From: Planctomycetaceae bacterium
GTDB taxonomy: Bacteria > Planctomycetota > Planctomycetia > Pirellulales > UBA1268
Length of the DNA stretch: 58,584 bases
Direction: 5' to 3'
Assembly: GCA_021300535.1 (NCBI GenBank)
Contig: JAJTED010000015.1
Location: 1-58,584 of the forward strand
In this document: positions 24,117 to 31,577 of the stretch, piece after piece
Layout of the letters: every line of letters begins with the position of its first letter
Numbering within the stretch: position 1 is the stretch's first letter
Program-made: the position numbers and the translations under genes
The notes under the pieces: model-generated
Seen by the model: the letters and a program-made list of their open reading frames with translations, nothing else
The model's database searches: none
Told to the model about the DNA's origin: nothing

Positions 24117-25220
24117 TCAGCGCTTCGGGCGGGCGAGGGCCATGCCGAAGAACTTGCCGATCACGGCGGCCGGGCTGAGCACGCGGTCGGAGGCCAGGGC
24201 GTCGGCCGTGCGGGTCGAGTCGAACTCGAAGAAAAACAGGCTCGCCTTGGCCGGGTCGTCGAGCTTCGCCGCCTTGTCCGTGGTGCGGTCAGCCCGCTGC
24301 TGAAACCACGACGTGGGCCGGTTCCGCTTCAGCTGGTCGAAGACCTTGGCGGCGTCGCGGTCGGATCGTCCCGCGATCACCATCACAGGGACGTGCGCCC
24401 GCACCGCCTCGTTGGCCAGCGGTCCGCTGATCGAAAAGCCGCGGGTCGTCCACGCCGGACTGATGAGCACCAGCCCGCGAACCTGCCGGCCCTGATCGCC
24501 CCTTGTGCCCGCCGGCCAGTTCGCATCCTCGGCGGTCCACGCAGCCGCGATGGCGGCGCCGAACCCGGACCCCACCACGAACAGCCGGTTCATGTCGAGC
24601 ACGCCGTCTTCGGCCTTGCGCTTCATCCAGTTGCGCACGGTCTCCACGTCGCCACGGATGGCGGACTGGTCGCGGATCTGGCCGCCGCGGGCGGCGGCCA
24701 TGAGCTCGAAGTCGGTTTTCTTCAGGAGGCGGAGATCGACGTCGTCGCCGGCCCGCGTCGTGCTGGCGCCGTGACCGCGGAGGTCGGGCGCCACGACGTC
24801 GCAGCCGGCCGCCTGGAGAGCGATGGCCAAGGGTTCGACGGAGCGGTGCGCTCCCTCGAGGTCGTGCAGCAGGATCACCGTGGCCTTGGGCGACTCGTCC
24901 TTCGCAACCTTGGCCGGGTAATGCCAGGCGTGCAGGTCGAGGCCGTCGGTCGTGGCGAGCACGAGTTCCTCCGGCTTTGCCGGCTGGGCGGACGTGGCCT
25001 CGGCAGGCGGCTGGGCGGGCGGCTGGGCGGGCGGCTGGGCGGGCGGCTGGGCGGGCGGCTGGGCGGGCCCCGGCGTGACTGCCGGCACGGATGTGGCTGG
25101 GGGGGCGGGGGGCGGGGGGCTGACCGCCGGTTCGTCGCCGACCTCCACCTGGGCCTGGGCGGTTCCCAGAGCCAGGGTCGCGGAAATCGTCCACAGGCAC
25201 AGGGAGCGGGACTTTTTCAT
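24117..25220 (-). CDS. Exported alpha/beta-hydrolase-fold protein lacking the usual nucleophile
   Basis: The 367-aa protein has a signal peptide (residues 1-23, ending AQAQ) and a Pro-rich linker with an AQPP repeat (~52-73). The alpha/beta-hydrolase fold starts at ~85: VILLHDLEGAHRSVEPLA, VVAPDLRGHGAS, LFVVGSGFGAAIA, VRGLVLISPAW and PVMVIAGRSD. The nucleophile elbow that should read G-x-S-x-G is G-S-G-F-G (217-221), placing Gly where the catalytic Ser belongs. The C-terminal region around FFFEFDSTRTAD has no clear catalytic His. I infer a non-catalytic or atypical member. It is divergent from the VWA gene, with a palindrome between them. Confidence 0.8.
   Translation of the reverse strand: MKKSRSLCLWTISATLALGTAQAQVEVGDEPAVSPPPPAPPATSVPAVTPGPAQPPAQPPAQPPAQPPAQPPAEATSAQPAKPEELVLATTDGLDLHAWHYPAKVAKDESPKATVILLHDLEGAHRSVEPLAIALQAAGCDVVAPDLRGHGASTTRAGDDVDLRLLKKTDFELMAAARGGQIRDQSAIRGDVETVRNWMKRKAEDGVLDMNRLFVVGSGFGAAIAAAWTAEDANWPAGTRGDQGRQVRGLVLISPAWTTRGFSISGPLANEAVRAHVPVMVIAGRSDRDAAKVFDQLKRNRPTSWFQQRADRTTDKAAKLDDPAKASLFFFEFDSTRTADALASDRVLSPAAVIGKFFGMALARPKR
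25009..25068 (+). repeat. 12-bp tandem repeat, five units, inside the hydrolase-like gene
   Basis: GGCTGGGCGGGC repeats five times without change. On the minus strand it encodes an AQPP-type tetrapeptide repeat in the linker between signal peptide and fold. Its perfect identity suggests recent slippage and a site likely to vary in length. Confidence 0.9.
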
Positions 25221-25271
25221 GATGCCTTTCGAACCAAAAGGCCGTGGCGACCGAAGGAAGAGGCGGAAACA

Positions 25272-25298
25272 CCCGCCGGGGAATAGAATACCGGCGGG
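25272..25298. promoter_or_regulatory. Palindrome with AT-rich core between divergent genes
   Basis: CCCGCCGG (25272-25279) and CCGGCGGG (25291-25298) are perfect inverted repeats around an 11-nt core containing TAGAAT, a plausible -10 box for the VWA gene. This would suit an operator or a shared divergent promoter. No clear -35 box is seen. Confidence 0.4.
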
Positions 25299-25362
25299 GT
25301 GCCGAAGTATTCCATGGCGGGGCCACCCGCCCGGTCCAGAGATTTCTACGCGGGTGCCAGCC

Positions 25363-27333
25363 GTGAGTTCGCTCGATCGTTTCAGACTGTGGTGGCAGGA
25401 GTACACGGGGGAGGAAGAGACCCCGTTCGACGGCGACACGCCCGCCTGGGCCGTGAGCCTGGTGCTGCACGTCACGGTGCTGCTGGCGATGGCCCTGATC
25501 GGCTTGCCCGTGGCTCCCGCCAAGCCGCGGCCGATTGCCATCGTCGCCACCGAGCCGGTCGAGACCGAAGTCCTGCTCGATCCGCCCCAGGAACTCACCG
25601 TTTCGGTCGAGCCCCAGCCGGAGGCCGGAGCCCAGAGCGATGATGCCCTGGAGGTGGCCCAGGCGTTGGCCCCGACGATCGCCGAGGAGTCGATCGTGCC
25701 CGAGGCCGTCGAGGACAGCCCGACGGCGGAAGTGGACGTGGAACTCGCCGACGTCATCCCGACTGGCCTGCAACTGGACTCTGACATCGCCGTGAAGGGC
25801 GACGTCGGCGTGGGCACCACCGGTGCCAGCGGGGCGGTGGACCGGCTGACCGTCGAGATCGCGGCGTCGCTCGAGCAACGGCCCACGCTCATCTGCTGGG
25901 TGTTCGACCAGTCGGTGAGCCTGGCGGCGCAGCGGAAGGAGATCGCCGCGCGGCTGGACCGCGTGTTCGACGAACTCGGGATGAACAAGTCGCAGGCGAA
26001 CCGCCCCGACCTCCTGAACCTCGTCTTCGCCTACGGCAAGGGCATGCAGCAGGTGATCGAGAAGCCCACTTCCGATGCCGACGCCGTCGTGGCGGCGATC
26101 GAGAACATCGCCGTCGATGATTCGGGCGTCGAAATGACGTTCGCGGCGATCCGGGCCGCGGCCGAGCGGGCCAAGCTGCTGCGGATCGGTCCGCCCCGGC
26201 GCCATGTGATGATCGTCGCCTTCACCGACGAGGTGGGCAACGATCCGCAGCTCGCCGATCAGACGGCCCAGGTCTGCCGAACCCAGGGCATACCGGTGTA
26301 CGTGGTCGGCGTGCCCGCGCCGTTCGGGCTGCCGCAGGTGAAGATGAAGTTCGTCGAGTTCGATCCGCAGTATGACGGCGGCGAGCAATGGGCGGTGGTC
26401 GACCAGGGGCCGGAGACGCTGTATCCGGAGTTCGTCCGCATCCACCCCCGCGAGGCCGAGGAGCCGATCGACTCGGGCTTCGGGCCGTTCTATCTGTCGA
26501 AACTCTGTGCCGAGACGGGGGGCATCTATTTCGCCGTCCATCCCAATCGGGGAGCCCGTGGCCGGGTGAGCGACGCTGAGGTGGCGCCGATGGCCTCGCG
26601 GCTGCGGCGGTTTTTCGCGCCGGACGCCCTCAAGGCGTATCGCCCGGATTACGTCGCCGCGGTCAAGATCGATCAGATGATCGTGGCCAACAAGGCGAAG
26701 AAGGCCCTCGTCGAGGCCGCCCGCAGTTCGCAGATCTCGCCCATGGATGCCCCGACGACGACCTTTCCGCGGGTGGACGACGGCGCCTTGGCGCTGCTGC
26801 TCGCCGAAGCCCAAAAGGGGGCGGCCAAGATCCAGCCGAAGATCGACGCCCTCTACGGCACCCTCGCCGCGGGCGCCGCTGACCGCGACGCGATCAAGGA
26901 GAAGCGGTGGCAGGCGGGCTACGACCTGTCCATGGGCCGCGTCCTGGCGGTGAAGATTCGCACCGACGCCTACAACATCATGCTCGCCCAGGCGAAGACG
27001 GGGATGAAGTTCAAGAACCCGAAGAATGATACCTGGGTGCTCGAGCCGAGCGACGACGTCTCGGCCACAGGCTCGCAGACGGACAAACTCGCCAAGCAGT
27101 GCCGCACGTATCTGGAGCGGGTTGTCAAGGACCACCCGGGCACGCCGTGGGCCTTCCTCGCCGGAGAGGAACTGAAGACGCCACTCGGGTACGCCTGGAC
27201 CGAGACCTACACGGGCGTCAACAAACCGCAGATGGGCAACGGCGGGGGAGGTGGTGGAGGCAATCCCGCGGATGATCAAGCCCGGGCCCGCCTGGCCCCG
27301 CCGAAGCCGAAGCGGCCGCTCAAGAATCTGTGA
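25363..27333 (+). CDS. Membrane-anchored von Willebrand factor A-like protein
   Basis: About 656 aa from GTG 25363 (GTG 25354 also possible); the longer open frame upstream runs through the divergent gene and is not used. One transmembrane segment (~residues 30-50, LVLHVTVLLAMALIGLPV) is followed by an acidic stretch, then a VWA-like domain beginning RPTLICWVFDQSVSLAAQRK. The D-x-S-x-S MIDAS is imperfect (DQSVS). VMIVAFTDEVGNDPQLADQ is a later VWA strand with its acidic residue. A helical C-terminal half and a Gly-rich run near the end complete it. The overall layout resembles uncharacterised planctomycete VWA proteins; the ligand is unknown. Confidence 0.8.
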   Translation: MSSLDRFRLWWQEYTGEEETPFDGDTPAWAVSLVLHVTVLLAMALIGLPVAPAKPRPIAIVATEPVETEVLLDPPQELTVSVEPQPEAGAQSDDALEVAQALAPTIAEESIVPEAVEDSPTAEVDVELADVIPTGLQLDSDIAVKGDVGVGTTGASGAVDRLTVEIAASLEQRPTLICWVFDQSVSLAAQRKEIAARLDRVFDELGMNKSQANRPDLLNLVFAYGKGMQQVIEKPTSDADAVVAAIENIAVDDSGVEMTFAAIRAAAERAKLLRIGPPRRHVMIVAFTDEVGNDPQLADQTAQVCRTQGIPVYVVGVPAPFGLPQVKMKFVEFDPQYDGGEQWAVVDQGPETLYPEFVRIHPREAEEPIDSGFGPFYLSKLCAETGGIYFAVHPNRGARGRVSDAEVAPMASRLRRFFAPDALKAYRPDYVAAVKIDQMIVANKAKKALVEAARSSQISPMDAPTTTFPRVDDGALALLLAEAQKGAAKIQPKIDALYGTLAAGAADRDAIKEKRWQAGYDLSMGRVLAVKIRTDAYNIMLAQAKTGMKFKNPKNDTWVLEPSDDVSATGSQTDKLAKQCRTYLERVVKDHPGTPWAFLAGEELKTPLGYAWTETYTGVNKPQMGNGGGGGGGNPADDQARARLAPPKPKRPLKNL

Positions 27334-27341
27334 TCACGCGA

Positions 27342-27551
27342 GGCCTCGGCATCCTGCCTCGCCTCGCTTGGCCGGCCTCCGCCGGCTCATGAGGGGCCGC
27401 CATCCGGGCGGCCGGTCGTGCGACGGGGCTTGTCGTTTGGCGTGGTGGCCTCGGCATCCTGCCTCGCCTCGCTTGGCCGGCCTCCGCCGGCTCATGAGGG
27501 TCCGCCATCCGGGCGGCCGGTCGTGCGACGGGGCTTGTCGTTTGGCGTGGT
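27342..27551 (+). repeat. 105-bp tandem duplication
   Basis: A 105-bp unit (27342-27446) is repeated at 27447-27551 with one visible difference (GAGGGGCC versus GAGGGTCC), and a third copy begins but breaks off after GGCCTCG. The unit contains GCCGGC and GGCCGCC inverted repeats. It occupies much of the 416-bp gap after the VWA gene. 105 is divisible by 3, so spurious frames stay open through it. Confidence 0.9.
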
Positions 27552-27656
27552 GGCCTCGTTGCGCAGAGGCGGACACGCTCTGGAAGCCCGAAGCGAGCTT
27601 TGGTGGTGCGTGTTCTCGCTGTTCTTCTTTCGGCTCGACACGCGCCACGAGCGCAC

Positions 27657-27681
27657 AAAAAGCCCCCGGCGGAAACCGGGG
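27657..27681 (-). terminator. Rho-independent terminator (family D) for the lipoprotein gene
   Basis: On the minus strand CCCCGG (27681-27676) pairs with CCGGGG (27669-27664), followed by C and TTTTT (27661-27657). It lies 69 nt past the lipoprotein stop. Positions 27694-27725 next to it resemble a fragment of repeat C (CCTGTGGCTTCACGACCCGC). Confidence 0.75.
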
Positions 27682-27749
27682 AGCATGATGCACTCGCCCT
27701 GTGGCTTCACGACCCGCTCGCGCCACCGGACGACCGGCCCCGCCGCCGC

Positions 27750-28361
27750 TCACAGCACGTGATTGTCGCTCGCGAACACATCGCGGCTCTCGTAGGCGTG
27801 GAAGAACCGCGAGATCTTCAGGGCGAGCTGCTGGAGGAACAGCGCCCGGAACTGGGCCTCGCTGCGGTCGGTCGTCGGGATCGCGCTGTCGCCCGGGAAC
27901 GTGTAGTCGTCGATCCGCTTCTTGTCCACGTCGAACACCCGCACGTGGACCGTGGCCCGGCCGCGGTACAGCGTCGCCCCTTCGTGGAGACGAAAGCCCT
28001 CGAGGTCGATGCCCACGACGTAGTTCGCGTCGAGTGCCTTGCCGAGCGTCGGGTAGTCGACCCAGGCGTTCTCGTCGATCCAGCGGGCCACCTCATGCTG
28101 CCCGATCACCTTCACCTTGCGGACGGCCTGCTGGAGCTGGCCGCCGACGAGCGACGCCAATTCACGGGACGAGCCGGCGTCGCTGAACTCGAGCTCCACG
28201 ATCGGCTTGCAGACGACGGCCACGTGCTTGCCCTTGAGGCCGGCGAACTCGGCCGGCACGTCGGCGGGCTGGAGCAGGTAGGCCGCTGTGATCAGCGTCG
28301 AGCAGCCCGAGAGCAGGGGCAGGGCCAGGGCCAGGGCGATGCCGAGCAGACGGTGGAACAA
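27750..28361 (-). CDS. Lipoprotein of unknown function
   Basis: About 203 aa if it starts at TTG 28361. The N-terminus is a lipoprotein signal: FHRLLGIALALALPLLSGCS, with lipobox LSGC and Cys near residue 20. The mature part reads KHVAVVCKPIVELEFSDA, then SRELASLVGGQLQQAVRKV, NYVVGIDLEGFRLHEGATLY, and RATVHVRVFDVDKKRIDDY. This suggests a CsgG/LpoB-like alpha/beta domain of outer-membrane lipoproteins, but I cannot name a family. No Shine-Dalgarno sequence precedes the TTG, and the first ~15 bases lie inside repeat A copy 3, so the start is uncertain. A family D terminator follows the gene. Confidence 0.65.
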   Translation of the reverse strand: MFHRLLGIALALALPLLSGCSTLITAAYLLQPADVPAEFAGLKGKHVAVVCKPIVELEFSDAGSSRELASLVGGQLQQAVRKVKVIGQHEVARWIDENAWVDYPTLGKALDANYVVGIDLEGFRLHEGATLYRGRATVHVRVFDVDKKRIDDYTFPGDSAIPTTDRSEAQFRALFLQQLALKISRFFHAYESRDVFASDNHVL

Positions 28362-28489
28362 GTCTGTCCGAGCAGGATGTGAGGGATGTCGACCGGGGAA
28401 ACTCACGGCGTTTCCACCGGGCGACCAAGTGGACAAAGGCCGAGGAAGGCTTTGTCCACGGGCAGCGAGCGCGGTGCGACGGAGCATGG
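28347..28489 (+). repeat. Dispersed hairpin repeat, family A, copy 3 (two hairpins, compensatory change)
   Basis: The element opens CAGACGGTGGAACAAGTCTG. Hairpin 1: CCGG+GGAAAC (28393-28402) pairs with GTTTCC (28410-28415) and CCGG (28417-28420) around a 7-nt loop. Hairpin 2: GTGGACAAAG (28429-28438) pairs perfectly with CTTTGTCCAC (28450-28459) around 11 nt. Relative to copies 1 and 2, one A-T pair has become C-G on both sides. It overlaps the lipoprotein start and ends ~155 nt before tilS. Confidence 0.75.
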
Positions 28490-28644
28490 ACGGGTTCCTC
28501 TCGGCCTCGGGTCGTCCGTGGGCACCCACGGTGGCGGGAGGGTAGGGCGGCGCGGTGCCCGGCTCAATGCCGCTTCGGCGCGGTGCCCGGCGGCCGGCAC
28601 GACGCCGCCCGTCCGGGCTGGCAGAATGGGAAACCGGGAAAGCC

Positions 28645-29682
28645 ATGGATTCCTCCGCTGCACCATCGTTCTCCGCCCGCGACCGGCTCCTCACCGGCCT
28701 CGCCGCCGGCCTGCCGGCCGGCGGCATCTGGGCGGCACCCGCGGTCGTGGCCGTCTCGGGGGGGGCAGACAGCACGGCGCTGCTGCTCGGCCTCGTCGCC
28801 CTGGCGCCGCCGCCGGCCCGCCTCGTCGTCGCCCACGCCGAGCACGATCTGCGGGCGAGCGCGGCCGCGGATCGGGAGTTCGTGGCGACGCTCGCCGCCC
28901 GGCTCGGGCTGCCGTTCGTCTGGCGGCGGCTCGCCGTCCACGCTGCCGACGACGAGGCCGGCACGGGCATCGAGGCCCGGGCTCGGCGGCTGCGGTATCG
29001 GTTTCTCGAGGAGGTGGCCGGTGAGCACGGCGCCCGGCACGTGCTCGTTGCCCACACGGCCGAGGACCAGGCCGAGACGATCCTCCACCGCATCCTCCGC
29101 GGCACGGGTCCTGCGGGCCTGGCCGGGATGGCGGTCGCCCGCGAACTCTGCGCCGGCGTGGCTCTCATCCGGCCGCTGCTGGCGGTGGGGCGGAGCGACG
29201 TGCGGGAGTTCCTTGCGGCCGAAGCGGAAGCCTGGCGGGAGGATGAGTCGAACGCCGACGTCCGCTTCGCCCGCAACTTTCTCCGCCACGAGATCCTCGC
29301 CCGCTGCGCCGCCGGGCCCTATCCGGCCGCCACGGCGGCGCTCGTGCGGCTGGGGCGGCAGGCCGGCCAACTGGCGGCGGCCCTGCGCAGCGCTGCCGAG
29401 CACCTGCTCGACACGTATGCCCGCCGCCGCGCCGACGGCACGATCGACCTGCGCACCGCTCCCCTCGCCGCACTCGACCCGTATCTCCTCGCGGAGATGT
29501 TCGCAGTCCTCTGGGAGCGGGAGGGCTGGCCGCGCCGCGACATGACGGCCGTGCATTACGAGCGGCTGGCGGCGCTCGTCCGGGCCACGGATGCCGTGAC
29601 CGGCGGCATCACCGACTACCCCGGCGGCGTGCGCGTGACGCCATCGACCGGCGGCCGTCTGGAAATGCGGCCGCCCGGCTGA
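28645..29682 (+). CDS. tilS: tRNA(Ile)-lysidine synthase
   Basis: The 345-aa enzyme converts the wobble cytidine of tRNA-Ile(CAU) to lysidine, which is essential for reading AUA. The N-terminal PP-loop SGGADST is at residues 38-43, followed by VVAHAEHDLR, RLRYRFLEE, VAHTAEDQAETILHRI and the ESNADVRFARNFLRHEIL motif. At 345 aa it is shorter than the E. coli enzyme (about 430) and seems to lack the full C-terminal tRNA-binding domain, as in many compact TilS proteins. The ATG at 28645 is chosen because the family N-terminus aligns there. It is convergent with the MFS gene with only 3 bp between stops. Confidence 0.92.
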   Translation: MDSSAAPSFSARDRLLTGLAAGLPAGGIWAAPAVVAVSGGADSTALLLGLVALAPPPARLVVAHAEHDLRASAAADREFVATLAARLGLPFVWRRLAVHAADDEAGTGIEARARRLRYRFLEEVAGEHGARHVLVAHTAEDQAETILHRILRGTGPAGLAGMAVARELCAGVALIRPLLAVGRSDVREFLAAEAEAWREDESNADVRFARNFLRHEILARCAAGPYPAATAALVRLGRQAGQLAAALRSAAEHLLDTYARRRADGTIDLRTAPLAALDPYLLAEMFAVLWEREGWPRRDMTAVHYERLAALVRATDAVTGGITDYPGGVRVTPSTGGRLEMRPPG

Positions 29683-29685
29683 CCG

Positions 29686-31386
29686 TCAGTGACCAAGGCC
29701 GCGGGCCTGGTAGCCGCCGCGAGCCTTGAACCAGGCCAGGAGCAGGGCGTAGCAGACGAACATCGTGGCCGGAACGAGGGCCGTGAGCTTGAGCGCCTGG
29801 CGGCCGCCGAAGAGCCCGGCCGCCTCGACGAGCGGCTGGTCCGCGGCCCGCGTCGGCGCGGCCGTGTCGGTCCACCAGGCGACGAGTTCCCTCTGGGCCG
29901 CGACGGTCTCGGGCTTGGCCTGTTCCTTTTCAAGCAAGGCCAGCGCCCGCTCCGCCTCCTTGCCGCCGTCCTCGAGAACACCGACCTTGGCACCGTCGAG
30001 GCCGACGGCCTTGAGCCACAGGAACTCGTTCTCTTTGGGCGCCCGGTAGCGTTCGAAGACGGCCGCATCCGCGGACCGCAGGTTCTCGGAGGCGTTCTTG
30101 TCCTGCAGGAAGCCGATGCCCGGACCGCCGAGGAGGCCGGCCGCAAGCATGCCCACGCCGCCGGCGGCTCCGATCGTGATCGCGCCCCCCTTCGGGAACT
30201 GTTCGCTCACGACGGCGAGCATGGTCGGCCAGAGGAAGGTCTTGCCGATGCCGTAGACCGTCGCCGCGACGACGCACATCACGGCGCCCTCCGCGTTGCC
30301 CAGCAGCGTCAAGCCGATGGCCCCGAAGATGGCCGAGGCGGCGAGCAGGCCGAGCGGCGAGATCTTCTCCACGATCGGTCCGGCGAAGAACCGCAGGATG
30401 AACATCAGGCTCGATGTGTAGACGAACAGCAGCAGACCGTTCGCGGGGCTGGCCATGATCGCGCCGGTAATCTTCGAGATCCAGGAATCGGTGCCGAGCT
30501 CCACATACCCCACCATCGCATGGACGAGCAGCAGGAAGGCAAGCAGCAGGTGGCCGAAGCGGAATCCGGTGGCGGCGCCGAAGGCCGCCAGCAGGGCCGC
30601 AGCGATGCCCGCCGACACCAGTGGTGACAGCCCCAGGTCGCTCTTGAAGAACAGAGCCAGCAGGCAGCAGATGACCGCGGCGCCCGCCAGGCCGAGTTCC
30701 CCGAGCATGTCGCGGAAGGACACGCCCGAACTGCTGGCCTCGCTCTTGGGGAACCGCTGCCCCAGCATCATCAAGCCGTAGAAGACCACGGGGACCAGGA
30801 ACAGCGAGATCTGGATCTGCCAGGAGACGGGCTTCGTCGCCGCATTGCCGGCCATGAAGTAGCTGGCCAGTCCACCCAGGATCAGCCCGCCGGGCCAGCC
30901 GGCATGGAGGATGTTGAGGTAGTGGGTCTTGTTTTTGGGAAACAGCGTGGCGACCAGCGGGTTGACCACCGCCTCGGCGATGCCGTTGCCGATGGCGAAG
31001 AGGAACATCCCCCAGAACAGGCACTGGAATGCCAGCGGTTTGCCTCCCGCCGCGAACGCCGCCCCGGTGGCCAGCGTGAGGGCGGCCGAAATCAGGTGCA
31101 TGACGAACGCGGCGAACATCAACGTGCCGAATCCGATGCGGTCGGCGATCAGGCTGGACAGCAGGATGATGATGCCGAAGCCCGTCAGGCCACCGCCCGT
31201 GATCGCGCCGAGTTCGGTCTGGGTGAACCCGTACTGCTCCGCCCATTGGCCGAGGATGCCGCCCCGGATGGCGAAGCCCACGCCGGCGGCGAGGATCGCC
31301 ATGAACCCGGCCCACAGGAGCCGCTGGGCATTGGGCGTGGCGCCGGTGAGATCGTGGTCATGGCTCGACGTGGCGCGGGCGTGCAT
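29686..31386 (-). CDS. MFS transporter with large C-terminal hydrophilic loop
   Basis: The 566-aa membrane protein has about 12 transmembrane spans. The first motif AAGVGFAIRGGILGQWAEQY and the loop SSLIADRIGFG (an MFS D-R-x-G motif) place it in the major facilitator superfamily, with similarity to sugar permeases of the FucP/NarK kind common in planctomycetes. A hydrophilic stretch at residues ~430-520 (ENLRSADAAVFERYRAP and a Glu-rich helix) precedes the last span and is unusual for an MFS protein. The substrate is unknown. A TATAGT box at 31428-31423 may be its -10 element, giving a short leader. Confidence 0.85.
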   Translation of the reverse strand: MHARATSSHDHDLTGATPNAQRLLWAGFMAILAAGVGFAIRGGILGQWAEQYGFTQTELGAITGGGLTGFGIIILLSSLIADRIGFGTLMFAAFVMHLISAALTLATGAAFAAGGKPLAFQCLFWGMFLFAIGNGIAEAVVNPLVATLFPKNKTHYLNILHAGWPGGLILGGLASYFMAGNAATKPVSWQIQISLFLVPVVFYGLMMLGQRFPKSEASSSGVSFRDMLGELGLAGAAVICCLLALFFKSDLGLSPLVSAGIAAALLAAFGAATGFRFGHLLLAFLLLVHAMVGYVELGTDSWISKITGAIMASPANGLLLFVYTSSLMFILRFFAGPIVEKISPLGLLAASAIFGAIGLTLLGNAEGAVMCVVAATVYGIGKTFLWPTMLAVVSEQFPKGGAITIGAAGGVGMLAAGLLGGPGIGFLQDKNASENLRSADAAVFERYRAPKENEFLWLKAVGLDGAKVGVLEDGGKEAERALALLEKEQAKPETVAAQRELVAWWTDTAAPTRAADQPLVEAAGLFGGRQALKLTALVPATMFVCYALLLAWFKARGGYQARGLGH

Positions 31387-31577
31387 GCGTTATCCCCCAG
31401 AAAGGCAGTGGACGAAGGCGGCACTATAGCAAGGGCCGCAGGCTGGGGGAACGGCGGGTTCTCGCGGGGCGGCGCGGGCTGACGGCGGCTTGACCCCCCG
31501 CGGCTGCAGGCCTATTTTCCCCACCCCGTTCCGGGCTTTCGGCACCCCTGCGCGCCGGCGCATCCTTCGAGCTGCTC

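Noticed and set aside
27251-27688. ORF with two exact 35-residue repeats
   Set aside because: It only reflects the 105-bp DNA duplication, whose length is a multiple of three. Composition is not protein-like and there is no ribosome-binding site.
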